NCBI GenBank assembly: GCA_027924645.1
Contig: BSBN01001017.1
Coordinates: 9,388,501 to 9,452,500 of the forward strand
Reading direction: 5' to 3'
Source of the DNA: Cunninghamia lanceolata
Lineage: Eukaryota; Streptophyta; Pinopsida; Cupressales; Cupressaceae
DNA length: 64,000 bases
The translations under genes were made by a program, and so were the position numbers. How positions within the stretch are numbered: position 1 is the stretch's first letter; each line of letters begins with the position of its first letter. This document shows, in pieces, positions 23,058 through 35,335 of this stretch. The notes below the pieces were generated by a model. That model was not told the DNA's origin and searched no databases. It saw only the letters and a program-made list of their open reading frames with translations.

Positions 23058-24443
23058 TGATTATCAAGGATATCATGTTAAATTTTGAAAGGGAGTTAGG
23101 TGATATTGATAGAGAGCAAGAGTACAACTAGAAACAAGAAGAGATTTCTCATCAATCTTACCTTCACCAACAAGAGATGGAGGCACAAGAAACATATAAA
23201 CAGGAATGTCTTTCTATGTAGGTTGTAGCTAAAGAGGAACAAATGAGGGAACTTATTGCCCAAATCCAGAGGATGGAATCCCAATCAGCCTCCTCCATTC
23301 CTAATTTCAAGCAAACCTCCCCTATAGTTATGAATCACCCTATGGTAGAGAAGCCTTCCAGATTTAAAATCCCAAGCTTCAAGAAAGGGAATCCTTTTGA
23401 ACCTTCAAGGTAGCCTTCCACAATCAGGATCCAACTTTTAAAGATATTCATCCCATGCAAAAGCATGTTCCTACACAAACTTGACCTATTACTCCTCAAG
23501 AAAAACCATCTCAAAATCCTACCCTTCTTCCTGAAGTTCAACAAACACTTCAAGCCTCCATTCTATTTAGCCTTCTTGTACTAACACCATTTTACTTTGT
23601 AAAGGTGGGCCTATTGTTTGACAAGCTAGTTTGGTGGATGATCCAATGAAGGAGGTGTCTGAGGCAAATGAAGAACAATACGATGATAATGAACTTTATG
23701 CACATGAGGGGAGCGTTGATTCAGGATCAATGCCAAGTCCTCTAGCCTTTGGTTCATTTAAGGATTTTTCTCATACCTTTGATGAGATAAATGAAAGTAG
23801 AATGCAAATTGTACATGGTGAAAATATTTAGAGCAACTTGTGCAAGATCAAGAGGAGGTGCAACCAAGTGAAGAAGAAAATGAGGAAAATTGTCATAATG
23901 ATGATTTCTTGGCTACTCTAGAGGCTGAAAGGTACTTGTAGAATAAGGGTGAAGGCTCCAATTCTCCTCTTGAAGAAGAAATTGTGGAGGAAATTACTAC
24001 AGAGGCTACAAGAAGTGATGGCGTAGACCTATTTGAGGAACTCTCATATTTTGTGGAGGATGGCATTATGTAGATTGAGAATGAAGGAGAACAAATTGAA
24101 GATTTCTTCTTGATTATCCAACAAGGATATCAAATTATCGATGAAGGAGATGTCACCATTGAGTGCATCTAGGGCTTCTTTTCAAAGCCTTTTTTAGATA
24201 ACCATCATGAGCAACATGAATATGAGAAGGAGGTGATTTTGTTTCCAAATGATCCACAAGAACCAAAACATTCCCATCAATGGAAAAATAATGTGGAACC
24301 AGTACATAGGCATGAGGTTTAGGTTGTTGGTTTGCATGTTATTTCAAGAGGATGTCCTATCAGACATTTGGCCCAACTAGAGATAGATAGAGAGGATCCA
24401 CCACTTGTCATGCTTACCCCTAAGCATGAATTTGAGCATCAAT
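23058..24443 (+). pseudogene. Acidic Gag-like ORF of element F, decayed
   Basis: Starts at ATG 23058 (MIIKDIMLNFERELG). The N-terminal part is Gln/Glu-rich and probably coiled coil (HQQEMEAQE, EEQMRELIAQIQRM), then a basic stretch SRFKIPSFKKGNP. After at least two frame changes and several stops the C-terminal half is strongly acidic (SEEENEENCHNDD, EEEIVEEITTEA). I recognise no Gag core, zinc knuckle, protease or RT. It is the only coding sequence between the LTRs of F, so it is probably the element's own protein. The flanks 22443-23057 and 24444-24939 hold nothing else that I can identify. Confidence 0.5.
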
Positions 24444-24939
24444 GAAGTAGGAATTGACCTGCCTATCCACTTCAAGACAACTACTATCACAATCAGCTCA
24501 GGTGGGTAAGTGAGTTCATTTCCATCGTTGTAGTGGCATTTCATATCTATGTTGTATGCCCACTTTTTTTCACCTCTTGTTGGCTACTCATAAGCATGAA
24601 AAGTATGCTAAGCTGATTAGAAGGGTAGCTATTTTGAAAAACTAGTTAATGGCCTTGTTTGAGTCTTATTCTGGTTGGTAAGTTTAGGTTTAGATTAGGT
24701 TGTGTAGGTTTCTTTCCTCCAAGTGTTGTTGCACATATTGCACCCTCATTAGGAGGATGTATGCTTAGTTGTTTTCTGTTGTTTTTCTATTGGAGGTAAT
24801 GTTCAATTGTGTAGTCTAGTCCAAGTCTCTCTTTAAAATGGTTGATGTAGTTTCCCTTTGACTCATGAGCCCAATAGATTGTTTAAGGCCACTAGTTTCT
24901 TTTGTTTAGAAGGCAAACACCCCTAAGAGGTTGCCAAAA

Positions 24940-26772
24940 TATTAACCTATTTTAGCCTCTTAGACTCAAATATCCCATCCTTCAAAAATTACAAATTGTG
25001 TCAAAATCCATCAAGATATCCCTAAATAGGTTTCTTGTGTCTCATTATGTAGGTTTGCCTTTGGAATTTCTGAAAAATGTTGAAAATTGACTAAGTTTGA
25101 GGCCATCAAAGTTGTCAGGCCCTTCAGGAACAAAATAAGAGATTTCCATTGCTCAAGGAACAAGGGAAATCCATGACAGGTTCCCATTCTCTTCAAAAAC
25201 TTTGATAGGATCTTTGGTTGTCCCTCATGAGTGAGTTCTCGATTGTCAGGAACTCCCCGATAAAGTGGAATGGGCTAGTGTAGAGCTAAAGAAAGAAGTA
25301 GGGAAGCAGTGTCAAATTTTTCCATAGTTCTAGGAACTATGGAAAACCTTGATGGGCTTCCAAGTTTCCCCTTGTCAGAAAGTTCCCGATCATAAGGAAC
25401 TCCCCAACAAAGTGGGACAGCCTAAAAAGGGGGAACTAAGGCCGACTAGGCTAGTGAACCAAGGCAAAAAGCTAAGGCTAAAGAACAAGAAAAGGGAAGG
25501 TGCAGTTGGCTAATTCCAAATGGTCAAGAAATCCTTGATGGGGTTCTTGTTCCTAGTCAAAAGGCTGATGGGAAATGTAGAGAAAATGGCTAAGACATGG
25601 GCACAAAGGTAAAGACAAGGTTCCCTTTGTCGATGAGTTCCTAGTCATCAAAAACTTCCTAGAAAAGTGGAATAAGATGACTATAGAGTGCAAGGAAAGG
25701 CCTGCTAGAGATTTAGGTAGTTCCTATAACTATGGAACTCACTGACGAGTTCCTAGTTCCTAGGAAATCCTTGATGGGTGAAGATGAAGTGGAATACTAG
25801 TCAAGATGGTTGAGGCCTGGCTAAACTAGTAAGGCCAAGGAAAGGAGGCATTTCAAAGGTATGAAATCAGCTAGGGAACAAGGTAGAAATAAGACAAAGC
25901 AAAGCCATCAGCAAGTTCCCAATTAGTGGGAAATCATTGATAAAATGGAACAAGAAAGCAAAAAGAGGGCCCAAGTGGCTGTTGGTGAGTTTCAAGTGAC
26001 CTAGAACTCATCGACCAGGTTTATGAAAGGTGTTTTAAGTGCCAAAAATGTAAGAAATGAATATTTTTAAGTGTTGTAAACTAGTGCAAGAAATGCAATT
26101 TTTGGTGTGTTGACTATGGAAATGCCTATTCAATGCTTAGAAGTGCCATTAATGTAGATTTGAGTATATATTCAAGTGGATAGAATAGTGATATGGATTT
26201 TAATATTGTAGGTACTCAAAGTGGTTGAAACAATGAGTTTCCATTGACTTAAATCTGATTGTAGGTCTTTCACATTGAACATTTGGTACCCTAAGCATGG
26301 GCGACACTCTAGATCTACAAGATTTTCTAACATGGTCCATGGAGTGTGATGTTTGTAGGCATGGGTGACTAACAAAATGTGTTGACCAATCTCTTGTGTC
26401 CAGGGCTAAAATAGTGATTTTGTAAAGCTATATATGCATTCAAAAAGACGTATTAAGGGTTGTTGGTCTTTTAAATCCAAGACCTGTATCAACTATAATA
26501 TTTTGCCTCTATGATCAATAAAAATTATTGATTTTTGCCTTCCTCGTATGTTGTTACAGTATGCATTGTTGAATGATTTGGATTTAGTTTGTGAATCATT
26601 AATTCCTTGTATTTCCAGCTCTTTCTTAACCTTTGTATGAATTTCATGAGTATTGTACAAAGACATGTCAGTTGTTTTAATATAATTATGTGCATGCTTG
26701 GTTGATTCAAATATTATTCAAGCTAAATATGGTGCATCACCTTTCATTTTTAGTATTTCCCCTTCTCCCCTT
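24940..26772 (+). repeat. 3' LTR of element F, truncated by element G
   Basis: Direct repeat of 20464 onward; it begins TATTAACC where the partner has TGTTGACC (two G-to-A changes). Similarity continues to CCTTCTCCCCTTT and stops at 26772, where the G LTR starts. Confidence 0.75.
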
Positions 26773-28756
26773 TGTTAGACACACAAGAATACTGAGATGG
26801 CAGGTGAATCAGTATTCAAACAATTTTCAATTTCAAGAACTTCAACTTATCTGAAGCAAATTAAACCTTAAGCATCACAATATCAACATGAAAGAATAAC
26901 ACAATGCACATCAACACATAACACCAAATATATGTGGAAAACCCTAGAAGGGAAAAACCACGATGTGGATTAACTCACAATATATGAAGCTCAAATAATA
27001 ACTTTATTTTAGGGGCTTTAACCCAAGGAAGCTACTACTCCCTAATTAACTTTGATTTAGAGTCACTCCCAAGGAAGTTTCTATTCCATGATGACTTTGT
27101 TTTAGGATCACTCCAAAGGAAGCTACTACTCCTTGAAATGAGAACACACTTACAAAAGATTATAGTATGACAGTCTTTCTACTATCAAAAAATTGAAATT
27201 GAAACTCACACTTTTGATTATTGCACTTCTACCTCTTCACACTTTCTTCTAATGATCTAATTAGTTAGACACTCCTCATACTTGCTCACTATCACAAATA
27301 TGTCTTTAAGATGAATCCATACAACATCCACAACTTTTGCTCTTTCTCCTTCAGTCGCACATTAACAATGCTTTTATTCTTCTTTTATCTACTTGCAAAC
27401 TTTTCACTCAATTGCAATCACACCTTTCCTCACTCACTTTGATTCACTATTTATACATGATATTACATTGATTACATAGCTTGTCAGCTAGGTGCAATAT
27501 GAAAAATACATTTACAAGTCGGCCAAACAATACACAACATGAAACGTGTAGAAGATAGGTCCTAAGTGAACACACACATTACACTAGCAAAAGATCCAAG
27601 CCTTGTCGACCTTAACTCTTGCTAACCAGGTACAAAAACATCCTTCACAACTTCAATCATCAATAAATTACATCTGCACACTCTGCTCATTTGAAAATAG
27701 GACAGCTTTAAGGAAAACTCTTGAAGACTTGAAGAATAATGACCACATCAACTTGAAAACCTTGTGCGGTACTAGAAACAAGAAAGATCTTCATAAAACT
27801 TTTCCAGATGAGTCCACATGACTTATAAAACATCCCTAAACACTCCTTTGCCACCACACATCAAATAATTGTGCCACACAACTTTAAACATTTACTTTGA
27901 AAACACTCTGTCATTTGAAACACACTGCAATATGCTGTCAATTGAAAAACTGAGATGCAAACCACCAAGAAGCTTAGAACTGAAAAGAGGCATGTAATGA
28001 ACATCCAAGAACATGTCCACAAAACTGCAAGGGCAATCATTCACTTCCAAAGGAATGCAGAACATTCCAATAGGTCTTCATTACTACTTCATTCTGCCAG
28101 AGCACATACCATTTTTTTATCATACATAACTTTCATAGAGGAGGAAAATATGATCTGAAACTTTGGAAACAACACCTTCACTACCCTCTTGACACAATTC
28201 TAGAACTACATAGCCAAATCTATAACTACAGAGGAATGCAGAGTATTCCATCACCCTGTTGGGAACACCTTTACAGAACCAATGCTATCTTCAAGTTGTT
28301 AGTAGAAAAACATCCTTCCAGTGATCAAAACATCATGAAACTTGGAACAAGCATAGAATGACACTGTATAAAGCTATGTTCCAATTTGCAAAAGCACAAC
28401 ATCAATATAATGATAATAGAGAAGTTTTCTAGACAGTCTTCAAAGAGTAGTCATCCTAAAATAGAAAATGTCACCAACTTATGGAGGCCAAAACTTTTTT
28501 GTACAAACACATACAACTGAGGAACATTAGGATAGAACATTCAACATGCTTCAAGCCACCAAGAACACATCTGATCCTCTTAGTTCTTATCCTCTTAGAG
28601 CTTCTAATTCTCATATCAATTCTGCACTGATCAAGGCATGACATCCAACCATGAACACCATCACACTTCCATTATAGAGTTGACATCAATGATAACCTTA
28701 ATGAAAGCCTTAACAATCTCCTCATCCTTGTGACAATGTTGACATCAATGACAACA
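26773..28756 (-). repeat. 3' LTR of element G
   Basis: The plus-strand left end is TGTTAGACACACAAG, and the right end is CATCAATGACAACA as in LTR K. Like the I and K LTRs it has a 'TGAATCAGT' motif near the left end and a 'GTGGAAAACC...GGGAAAAACCA' block. No partner LTR is in the window. A PPT-like run (minus CCAAAGGGGGATATTTT) lies at 28778-28794, so the true end could be 28777. Confidence 0.6.
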
Positions 28757-29077
28757 ACCTCAGGAATCATGTGTACAAAAATATCCCCCTTTGGCATTGA
28801 TGGCAACACATACCTGTTCATTCTCCCCCTTTGACATCAAGGACAAAGGGCATCCAAAGCCTTCTCATTAGCCACCACTTCTTTCTCATTCTCCCCCTTT
28901 CAACAACAACCACATATCTGCACACTTCTTCTTGCAATAACAAACTCCCCTATCATCAACAACCACTACATACTCCCCCTGAGAGGTCACCATCATCAGT
29001 CCAGGAAACAAAGATATAACATAAGCTCCCTCTAGACAAATGCATCACTATGCATCTTTAGCAAGAAGAATGAGGGG
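28757..29077 (-). other. 3' internal stretch of element G
   Basis: Noncoding copia sequence with several PPT-like runs of the type TCTCCCCCTTTGACATC on the plus strand. The same kind of repeated PPT-like sequence borders the 3' LTR of element I. Confidence 0.5.
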
Positions 29078-30273
29078 TGTAGACACCTAAAAATGACCAT
29101 TTCATTGCATCACTTGCATTCTTCCAAACCACCTACATTTCAACATTAATTAAATAATCTAATTATTTAATTAATTTCATCAAAATCATCAAATTCTTCC
29201 AAATCTCCTAAATGCAACATTAATTGAATAAATCCTCTTTATTTAATTAATTAAATCAAAATTAACTTTATTCTTCCAAAATTAAATAATTTTAATTATT
29301 TAATTAAATCATTATTGTCTTCCAATTTTTAAATCAACATGAATTGAATAAATTAATTATTTAATTAATTTATCATCAAAATTCTCTTATCTACAATTAA
29401 ATAATTTTCATTATTTAATTAAATCAAATTGTTCTTCCAAATTTAAATAAATCATGCAAATTTATTTAAATTATCTCAATCTCTAAAAATAAAATATAAT
29501 CAAATATTTTATTTATTCTTCTAATCATGCACAAACAATTAAAAAAATTATTTATTTAATCTCAAATATCTTCCAATTCCTCTAAAAATAAATCTTGTTC
29601 ATCATGCACACAAAGGTAAATAATTTATTAATTAATTTATCTCAAATCTTGTTTATCTCAAATTTATTATTACAAGTTGAGTTAATTGACTTAATCAATC
29701 TGGTTTTTATCAACAACTCTTAAATTAGAAAAAAGCATTCTAATTTATGAAATCAAATCCTATCTTCATCAAAAAGCAATTAACTCAAACAAAAATATCT
29801 TTTTGTGTGACACATGTTAGGTGCACATTCATCATGAATATTAGATTTATCTCATCCATTGATTCCATTAAATTTTTTGGGCCATTGATCGATATTTATT
29901 GAAACCTATATAAACCCCCCTCATCTTCATAACTAATCCTCTTTGATCATTGAATCTCTTCAATCATTTATTCTCAGGCATTCCTTAAAAGTGAATTAAG
30001 CATACATTGCATTGTTGAGCACATCGATCTTTTGAGCATGAACACTACCTACATCCGCTTGTTGCAAATATGGTTTCGCAACGTTATTGAGCAATCTACA
30101 TTCATACAAAGAGAACTATACAATCTATGTGAAGTCTTTCTTGTTTTAAATTGATGTACTCATTGATATTGGATTTTACTTAGATCAATCTCTTTATGTT
30201 ATAGGTAATTGAGTTGTTATTATCATTGCTTTGTGATTTTATCATTTGACCTCTTGATTTTTCCTCATACACA
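29078..30273 (+). repeat. 5' LTR of element H
   Basis: Partner of 58105-59294. Dominated by alternating TTAATTAAATAATT-type blocks between 29140 and 29700; CCTATATAAACCCCCC near 29910 is a good TATA box. Confidence 0.9.
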
Positions 30274-30292
30274 TTCTAGCATGCCCAGTGGG
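30274..30292 (+). other. PBS-like site of H
   Basis: TTCTAGCATGCCCAGTGGG directly after the LTR; shares a 17-base core with element L. TAG stands where TGG is expected. Confidence 0.5.
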
Positions 30293-31203
30293 ACCCACTA
30301 ATCACTCTTTTTCTTTAAGAAATTGATTTTTTTTAAGTACAGTACGGAACAACACACATCAACACAGAAAAGTGCTTTTGGTAGTATAGTGCTACACCTT
30401 TGGTATAACAGTACAGTGCCTTCAGGTGATACTGTAGCACCTTTGGAAGCACAGTACCATGCTCTTGGTAGGATAGTGCAGTGCACTTGGCATAACAGTA
30501 CAACGCTTCTGGTCTATTAGGGTTTCTAATCTTGTTTTGTGATTTATAGGGTTTCTAACTCATCATATCTATCATTCATTGACTGAAAAACTAATTTATT
30601 TTTCTTTCAATTATCATTTATACTGCCTAAGTTGACGTATTTAGGAGTATTATCATTTTTTATTTAACCTATCTTTTTGTGGCATCTTGTGAGTTGTTTT
30701 TGTTTCCAAGTTACAAATCTTATCATCTACTTCAGCCTAGATCCTCAACTCAACCATGAAATCATCTTTTGATCTAGATTTTTTGATGAAATCTAACTTT
30801 TTTTAGATCTGGGGTAGTAAAGTGCTTTTGGTCATATAGTAACGTGCTTTTGGTAGCTCAGTATAGCACTTCTGGCAGCACAGTAGATCACTTGTGGTTC
30901 AGCAGTAACTTGCCTTCGGTAGTACAGTGCAACACTTTTGGTAATATAGTAAATCACCCTTGGTAATATAGTAAAGCGCTTTTGGTCAATTGATTTATTT
31001 TTGCTAACTTTTGAGTTTGTGTGGAACTAATCAACTTGTTGCAACTTCTTTTCATTCAAAATAGAGCAAATGGGATCCCTAACATGTTCATGCAGGACAA
31101 GCGTTGAAGAATCTCAATCTATTGCACTAAGTCTTAGAAAAATATTGCCTTCTTAAGGGACAATTGAACAAATCATCTTTGCAATCTAAGTCTTAGGAAC
31201 ATA
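30293..31203 (+). repeat. Leader of H, first part, with ~20-bp minisatellite
   Basis: Noncoding leader with two clusters (about 30350-30515 and 30815-30995) of degenerate units around 'ACAGTAGCACCTTTGGTA'. The same units recur at 40965-41140 on the other side of insertion I, so they are one original leader region. The last ~70 bp hold the start of a tandem repeat interrupted by I. Confidence 0.7.
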
Positions 31204-32323
31204 TGTTGGAATTAGGGCAGCCAACTGAGAGGGGGGGTGAATCAGTTGTCTTAAAACTTTAATGCTTGTTGCAGTTTAATTCTTCTTTACCACTTATTAA
31301 CAGATTAATGATATAACCTTGAAAAAGTAAAAATCAATATTACATGAGTAGATACACAAATAACACAATTGACACCATGATTTTTGATGTGGAAACCCAG
31401 TTCAGGGAAAAACCATGGTGGGGGTTAACCCACAAAGATTATAATCTGTTAAAAGTATTCCAAATGAGAAGGCACGTGCCTTTGGGCTCACTGCCCATAG
31501 TTCACTACTCAAAGGAGGCTCACTGCCTACAAGAATGATTACAAGAAGATTATAGATTGTTTGAACTAATGAACAACATCTACTAATGCAGGAATTCAAT
31601 TCCAGTTAAGCACAAAATACTAATCTTACACACTTCATCTTGCTCTGCCCTATTTATTGTTATGCCATGATCTGATCCTCAAATCTTTTCTCCTTCACCC
31701 TTCTCTCTGCCTTTTTCACACTTGCTTTATCACCACATTTCTATCAAACCCTCAACACTTGAATCCATCAGCTATATATATCCGCATCAATAAATTCAAT
31801 CAACTGTAGTCAGCTTAAAAAATTATTAAGAACTATGTTCTGTCAACTGAATCTATGCACAAATATTAATGTGGACCAAAAACTTGTGTTCCCAAATCAT
31901 CAATCATGTTGGCCAATGCCACTGACTATCACTAATTGCTTATCCAACAACTTTTTTGCATCCAGACTAAGATCAAATACTAGGTCGCCCTGTTCTTTAA
32001 CTAATTGTGCTGACTAACTGGAGCCTGATACTCAAATCATTATAACTTTTAAATCATTTATCTTCGGAGGATAAATATTTGGATTTAGATAGTCCTGACA
32101 ATCCTTCACTCCCTTAGATCCATAGCATAATATGAATTACCACTAGAGAGATCTAGACCAAGATACCGGACCTTGTCATATGCTCTATTTCTGACATCCA
32201 GACTTAGACAGATCCTTACTCTGACTTCCGGTATGAACAAATCATGTAATGCGGATGTGTAGGATAGACTTAGTTGCCATCAATGACAACATTTGTCATG
32301 CGTAGCAGTGTCTCTTTCGAACA
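31204..32323 (-). repeat. 3' LTR of element I
   Basis: Partner of 38893-39966. Its last ~38 bp (32286-32323) together with the PPT are part of a 91-bp tandem duplication. Confidence 0.85.
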
Positions 32324-32467
32324 ATCTCCCCCTTTGGCATTGATGGCAACACTTAGTGAAAAATGACTGTGTCGAAACAACATTTGTCATGCGTAGCAGT
32401 GTCTCTTTCCAACAATCTCCCCCTTTGGCATTGATGGCAACACTTAGTGAAAAATGACTATGTCGAA
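32286..32467. repeat. 91-bp tandem duplication spanning LTR end and PPT
   Basis: Units 32286-32376 and 32377-32467 differ at about two positions. Each holds the final bases of the 3' LTR, the PPT (minus CCAAAGGGGGAGATT) and ~50 bp of internal sequence, so the element has two PPT/LTR-junction copies. Confidence 0.85.
32324..32338 (-). other. PPT of element I
   Basis: The minus strand reads CCAAAGGGGGAGAT before the 3' LTR, which is the SIRE/Maximus-type PPT. A second copy lies about 91 bp to the right. Confidence 0.7.
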
Positions 32468-32658
32468 ACAACTCCCCCTTTCTATGTACACTTATGCTTT
32501 TCACTATTCTTCAATGTTCCCCCTTTGCTGGATTCCTCATTTTTCACTACTCTTCACTCACCCTTTGACATCAATGGCAAAGGAGGGGGTCCACAAACCA
32601 AAATTTACACCAAAATTCTACATGCCAGGCCACATATGTACAGTCTTTTAAGTCTTAT

Positions 32659-35335
32659 TTACATAAACTTAAGTACATCACCAAAAATATTCTTCAATTG
32701 TGCCAGCTCACTATCCCAGCTCTTCTTCATAGTGTTCAAAATTGATATGTGGACACTGAATAGAAATGCTTGTGACTCTGTCATCCGCAAATCAATGGAG
32801 TCACTTGACTGAGCTGCAGTTTGTGCTTCAGTCAGAGCATTAAACATTGTTTCCATTTTGGTGGAAATTAGTCCCCGAGCTCACACATCCTTGTCTCAAT
32901 ATTGTCTTTTTCTTTTATCAGTTTCTTTATTTCTTCAATCAGGTTGATTGTTTGCCATTCTTGGCTCATCATTGAAATTGTTAGAGGATCAAAAGATTGG
33001 GATACACTTGATGGTTTTTCTTTAAACTCCTTTATTTTTGTTTTAATGTCCTCTATAGTTTTAGGACAGGATAAACAAAATTTATATACCTTCCCTCCTT
33101 CTATAAGAGCATTTTGAATACTCTTTACACCAATATCCAACACAATTCTATCAAGTGCAATCATCCCTTTCAGAGCATCAAATCTTTTATCATTGAATTC
33201 ATTTTTAACCTTAACCTCTACAGATTTTTCAAGAGATTCAAAATGAGAACTTATAGAGTTTATCAAGTTCTTTAAATGTCCAGAGGGGGATGCTGAATAG
33301 TCCTTCTGAAAAGTGGGTATGATCTTCTCCAATATTCTAGATGCAAGACCAAGTAACTCACTATCTTCTATGTGAGACTTAAAAATATCTTCTCTGGCCT
33401 TAGCTTGAGCAATGGAAGCCAACTTTATCTTTTGCACTGGAGATAAGGTATCAAAATTTATTGGACCTTGTATAATGTCCTGGTCTTCTTCAATTTGTTT
33501 GTCTCTTTCCAGAATTTCCTTCACTGCTTCTGTAGTGTCTCTTACCCAAAATGATGATGTATCTTTTTTAACCTTTCTGGTACTATCAACCAGGTTGTCT
33601 TGCTTGGGCTCACAATCAATCTTTGCTCTCTTCCTCTTTTCCATTCTTCTCCTTGACCTTTTCTGCTTCTTTATCCTTAGCTTCTAATTCATGTTGCATA
33701 TTCTTCAATGAATTATCTTCAGTTTGATCATTAGCTTCAACATTCATCTTTGTATCTTCTTTGGATTGATCCGGAGGAGTTTGAATACCTCCTGCATCAT
33801 TAGTTTTATCTGTCATCTTTTCATCTTCCTTGTTCATTTTTTTCTTTTCTAGAACAGAGGAGTCATCTAACTCAGTTTGCTGCTCATTGATCTTCAATTC
33901 TTCAACATCCAGAATTGAGGAGTCAATCCCATCATCAATCTCTTCTTCAACAATAGGAAGATTGTGTCTTTTTAATGCATTCAGGAGAATATCCTGAGTA
34001 TCTTTGACTATCTCATCTCTTTCACCAAGCATGAGTTTATTCATTCTCTTCTTGCTCCTGAAGTCATCCTTCACTTCTTTGAATATCATGTTCATCTGAT
34101 ATGGAGTAATCTGAGGGTAGAAATTTATCAACACATGCTCCCTAATCTCAATGTCTTTACCTTTTGCATTTTCTTTTCTTAACTTCAGAATATCTACAAC
34201 ACTTCTTGATATTTCAGAAGTTATTTCAATCAAAGCCTTATTGTAGATGTTCAAATATTTGACAGTTGCTTCCTCTAGGACCCTCTTATCAACATCACTA
34301 TAATAATCAAAGAATTTAGTCATTGGCCTTAAGTTCCCATCTACAGTGACTAATTTGATGATGTCATCCACAAAGAGAGTAGGCTTTTCAACAAATATTT
34401 CAGTCTTTTGCCTCTTGCTTTCCCTTTTGCTTCTAGAGGGCTTCTCCTTAGTCACCTTGGTTGTATTTATACATGTGGACTTCAACTCTTTGATCTCAAT
34501 ATCAGAATCAGTTTCTTCATCATTTTTCAAGCTTTTATATGTCTGGGTGGCCTTAGTTTTCAATCTTTTCCCTTCTTTTCTGGATGATTTGCCTTCCGGA
34601 TTCTCAAGATTGGCAGGTTTTGGGGGAACAAGGGAAACAACGGAACTTCTAGTAGTCCTTGATGTGGAGGAGGATTCTACCGGAGCACTTCCTTGTTTCT
34701 TATCCTGCTTCTCCTTCTCTACCTTTTTAGTTCTTTCCCTAAATTGCCTCACAGCTCCTTTGTGAGGCCTAGATTCTCGGTCAACTGTTCAACTTCTTTT
34801 CCCCATGGGCATGATCCAAACAATTTTGGGTTCTACTACTTCCATTAAGCATTGATCAGTGTCAACCATAAAACATATTTCATTCTTGTACTTCTCAACA
34901 ATCGATTTAGGGATTCTTTCTCTAGAATGCATCATATTCTGAAAATTCTTGAAGTATCCCTAGATTGCAATTTTTTGAGCTTTATAGTCACCAATGTTGT
35001 GTAGATGATCTCTGATCTGAATAGCAACTGGCTTGTCATTAGTCCAGTGCACACCCTTTACTCTAGGTATCTCATTCATAAAGTAGAAAAATAAACATAG
35101 AACCAATGTACCATATTTAAAGGTGTTTTTCTTATCTTTCTTAAATTGTTCAAGTTCTCAATTAGTTGGTTCTACAATAATTCACACAAGTCATAATTTG
35201 TATTTTCCTTTAACATTTTGTATGCAACATATATGGCCTTTTTGGAGACAGAGTTCTCCCTGCTGGAATGATAAATTTTGTAACCAATTACCATTGAAGC
35301 AAACATGACATCTAGATCAATAATATCATTGATAG
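32659..35335 (-). pseudogene. Large extra ORF of element I, C-terminal part
   Basis: After insertion K the frame resumes with DIIDLDVMFASMVIGYK and then crosses several stops and frame changes. It continues as a 378-codon open stretch (33616-34752), a 258-codon stretch (32868-33644) and a final 65 codons ending at 32659. The middle is Lys/Glu/Ser-rich with clustered basic patches (GKSSRKEGKRLKTK, RSKRESKRQKT) that look like nuclear-localisation signals. The rest is acidic and helical, probably coiled coil. No pol motif is seen. The layout, a globular N terminus then a charged coiled tail, parallels the ORF of unit J. Such 'additional ORFs' occur in some large plant retroelements; the function is not known to me. 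Confidence 0.55.

Larger units (their letters stand above)
20464..26772 (+). mobile_element. Non-autonomous Ty3-like element F (3' LTR truncated)
   Basis: Plus-strand element with LTRs of about 1.8-2.0 kb (20464-22428 and 24940-26772) and an internal region of only about 2.5 kb that encodes no RT or integrase. The LTR start TGTTGACCTATTTT matches the LTR start of Tat element L, and the U5 ends are also alike, so F may be mobilised by L-type elements. Its right LTR is cut by copia element G at 26773; the missing final ~165 bp should lie beyond the right edge of the window. Confidence 0.75.

Noticed and set aside
30340..30520. CRISPR-like regular repeats
   Set aside because: Units are degenerate, have no constant spacer length, and lie in a retrotransposon leader of a eukaryotic genome.
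33412..33687. Plus-strand open frame with hydrophobic, membrane-like sequence
   Set aside because: Antisense shadow of the Lys/Glu-rich ORF of element I. Similar shadows at 34346-34765 and 37898-38203 were dropped for the same reason.
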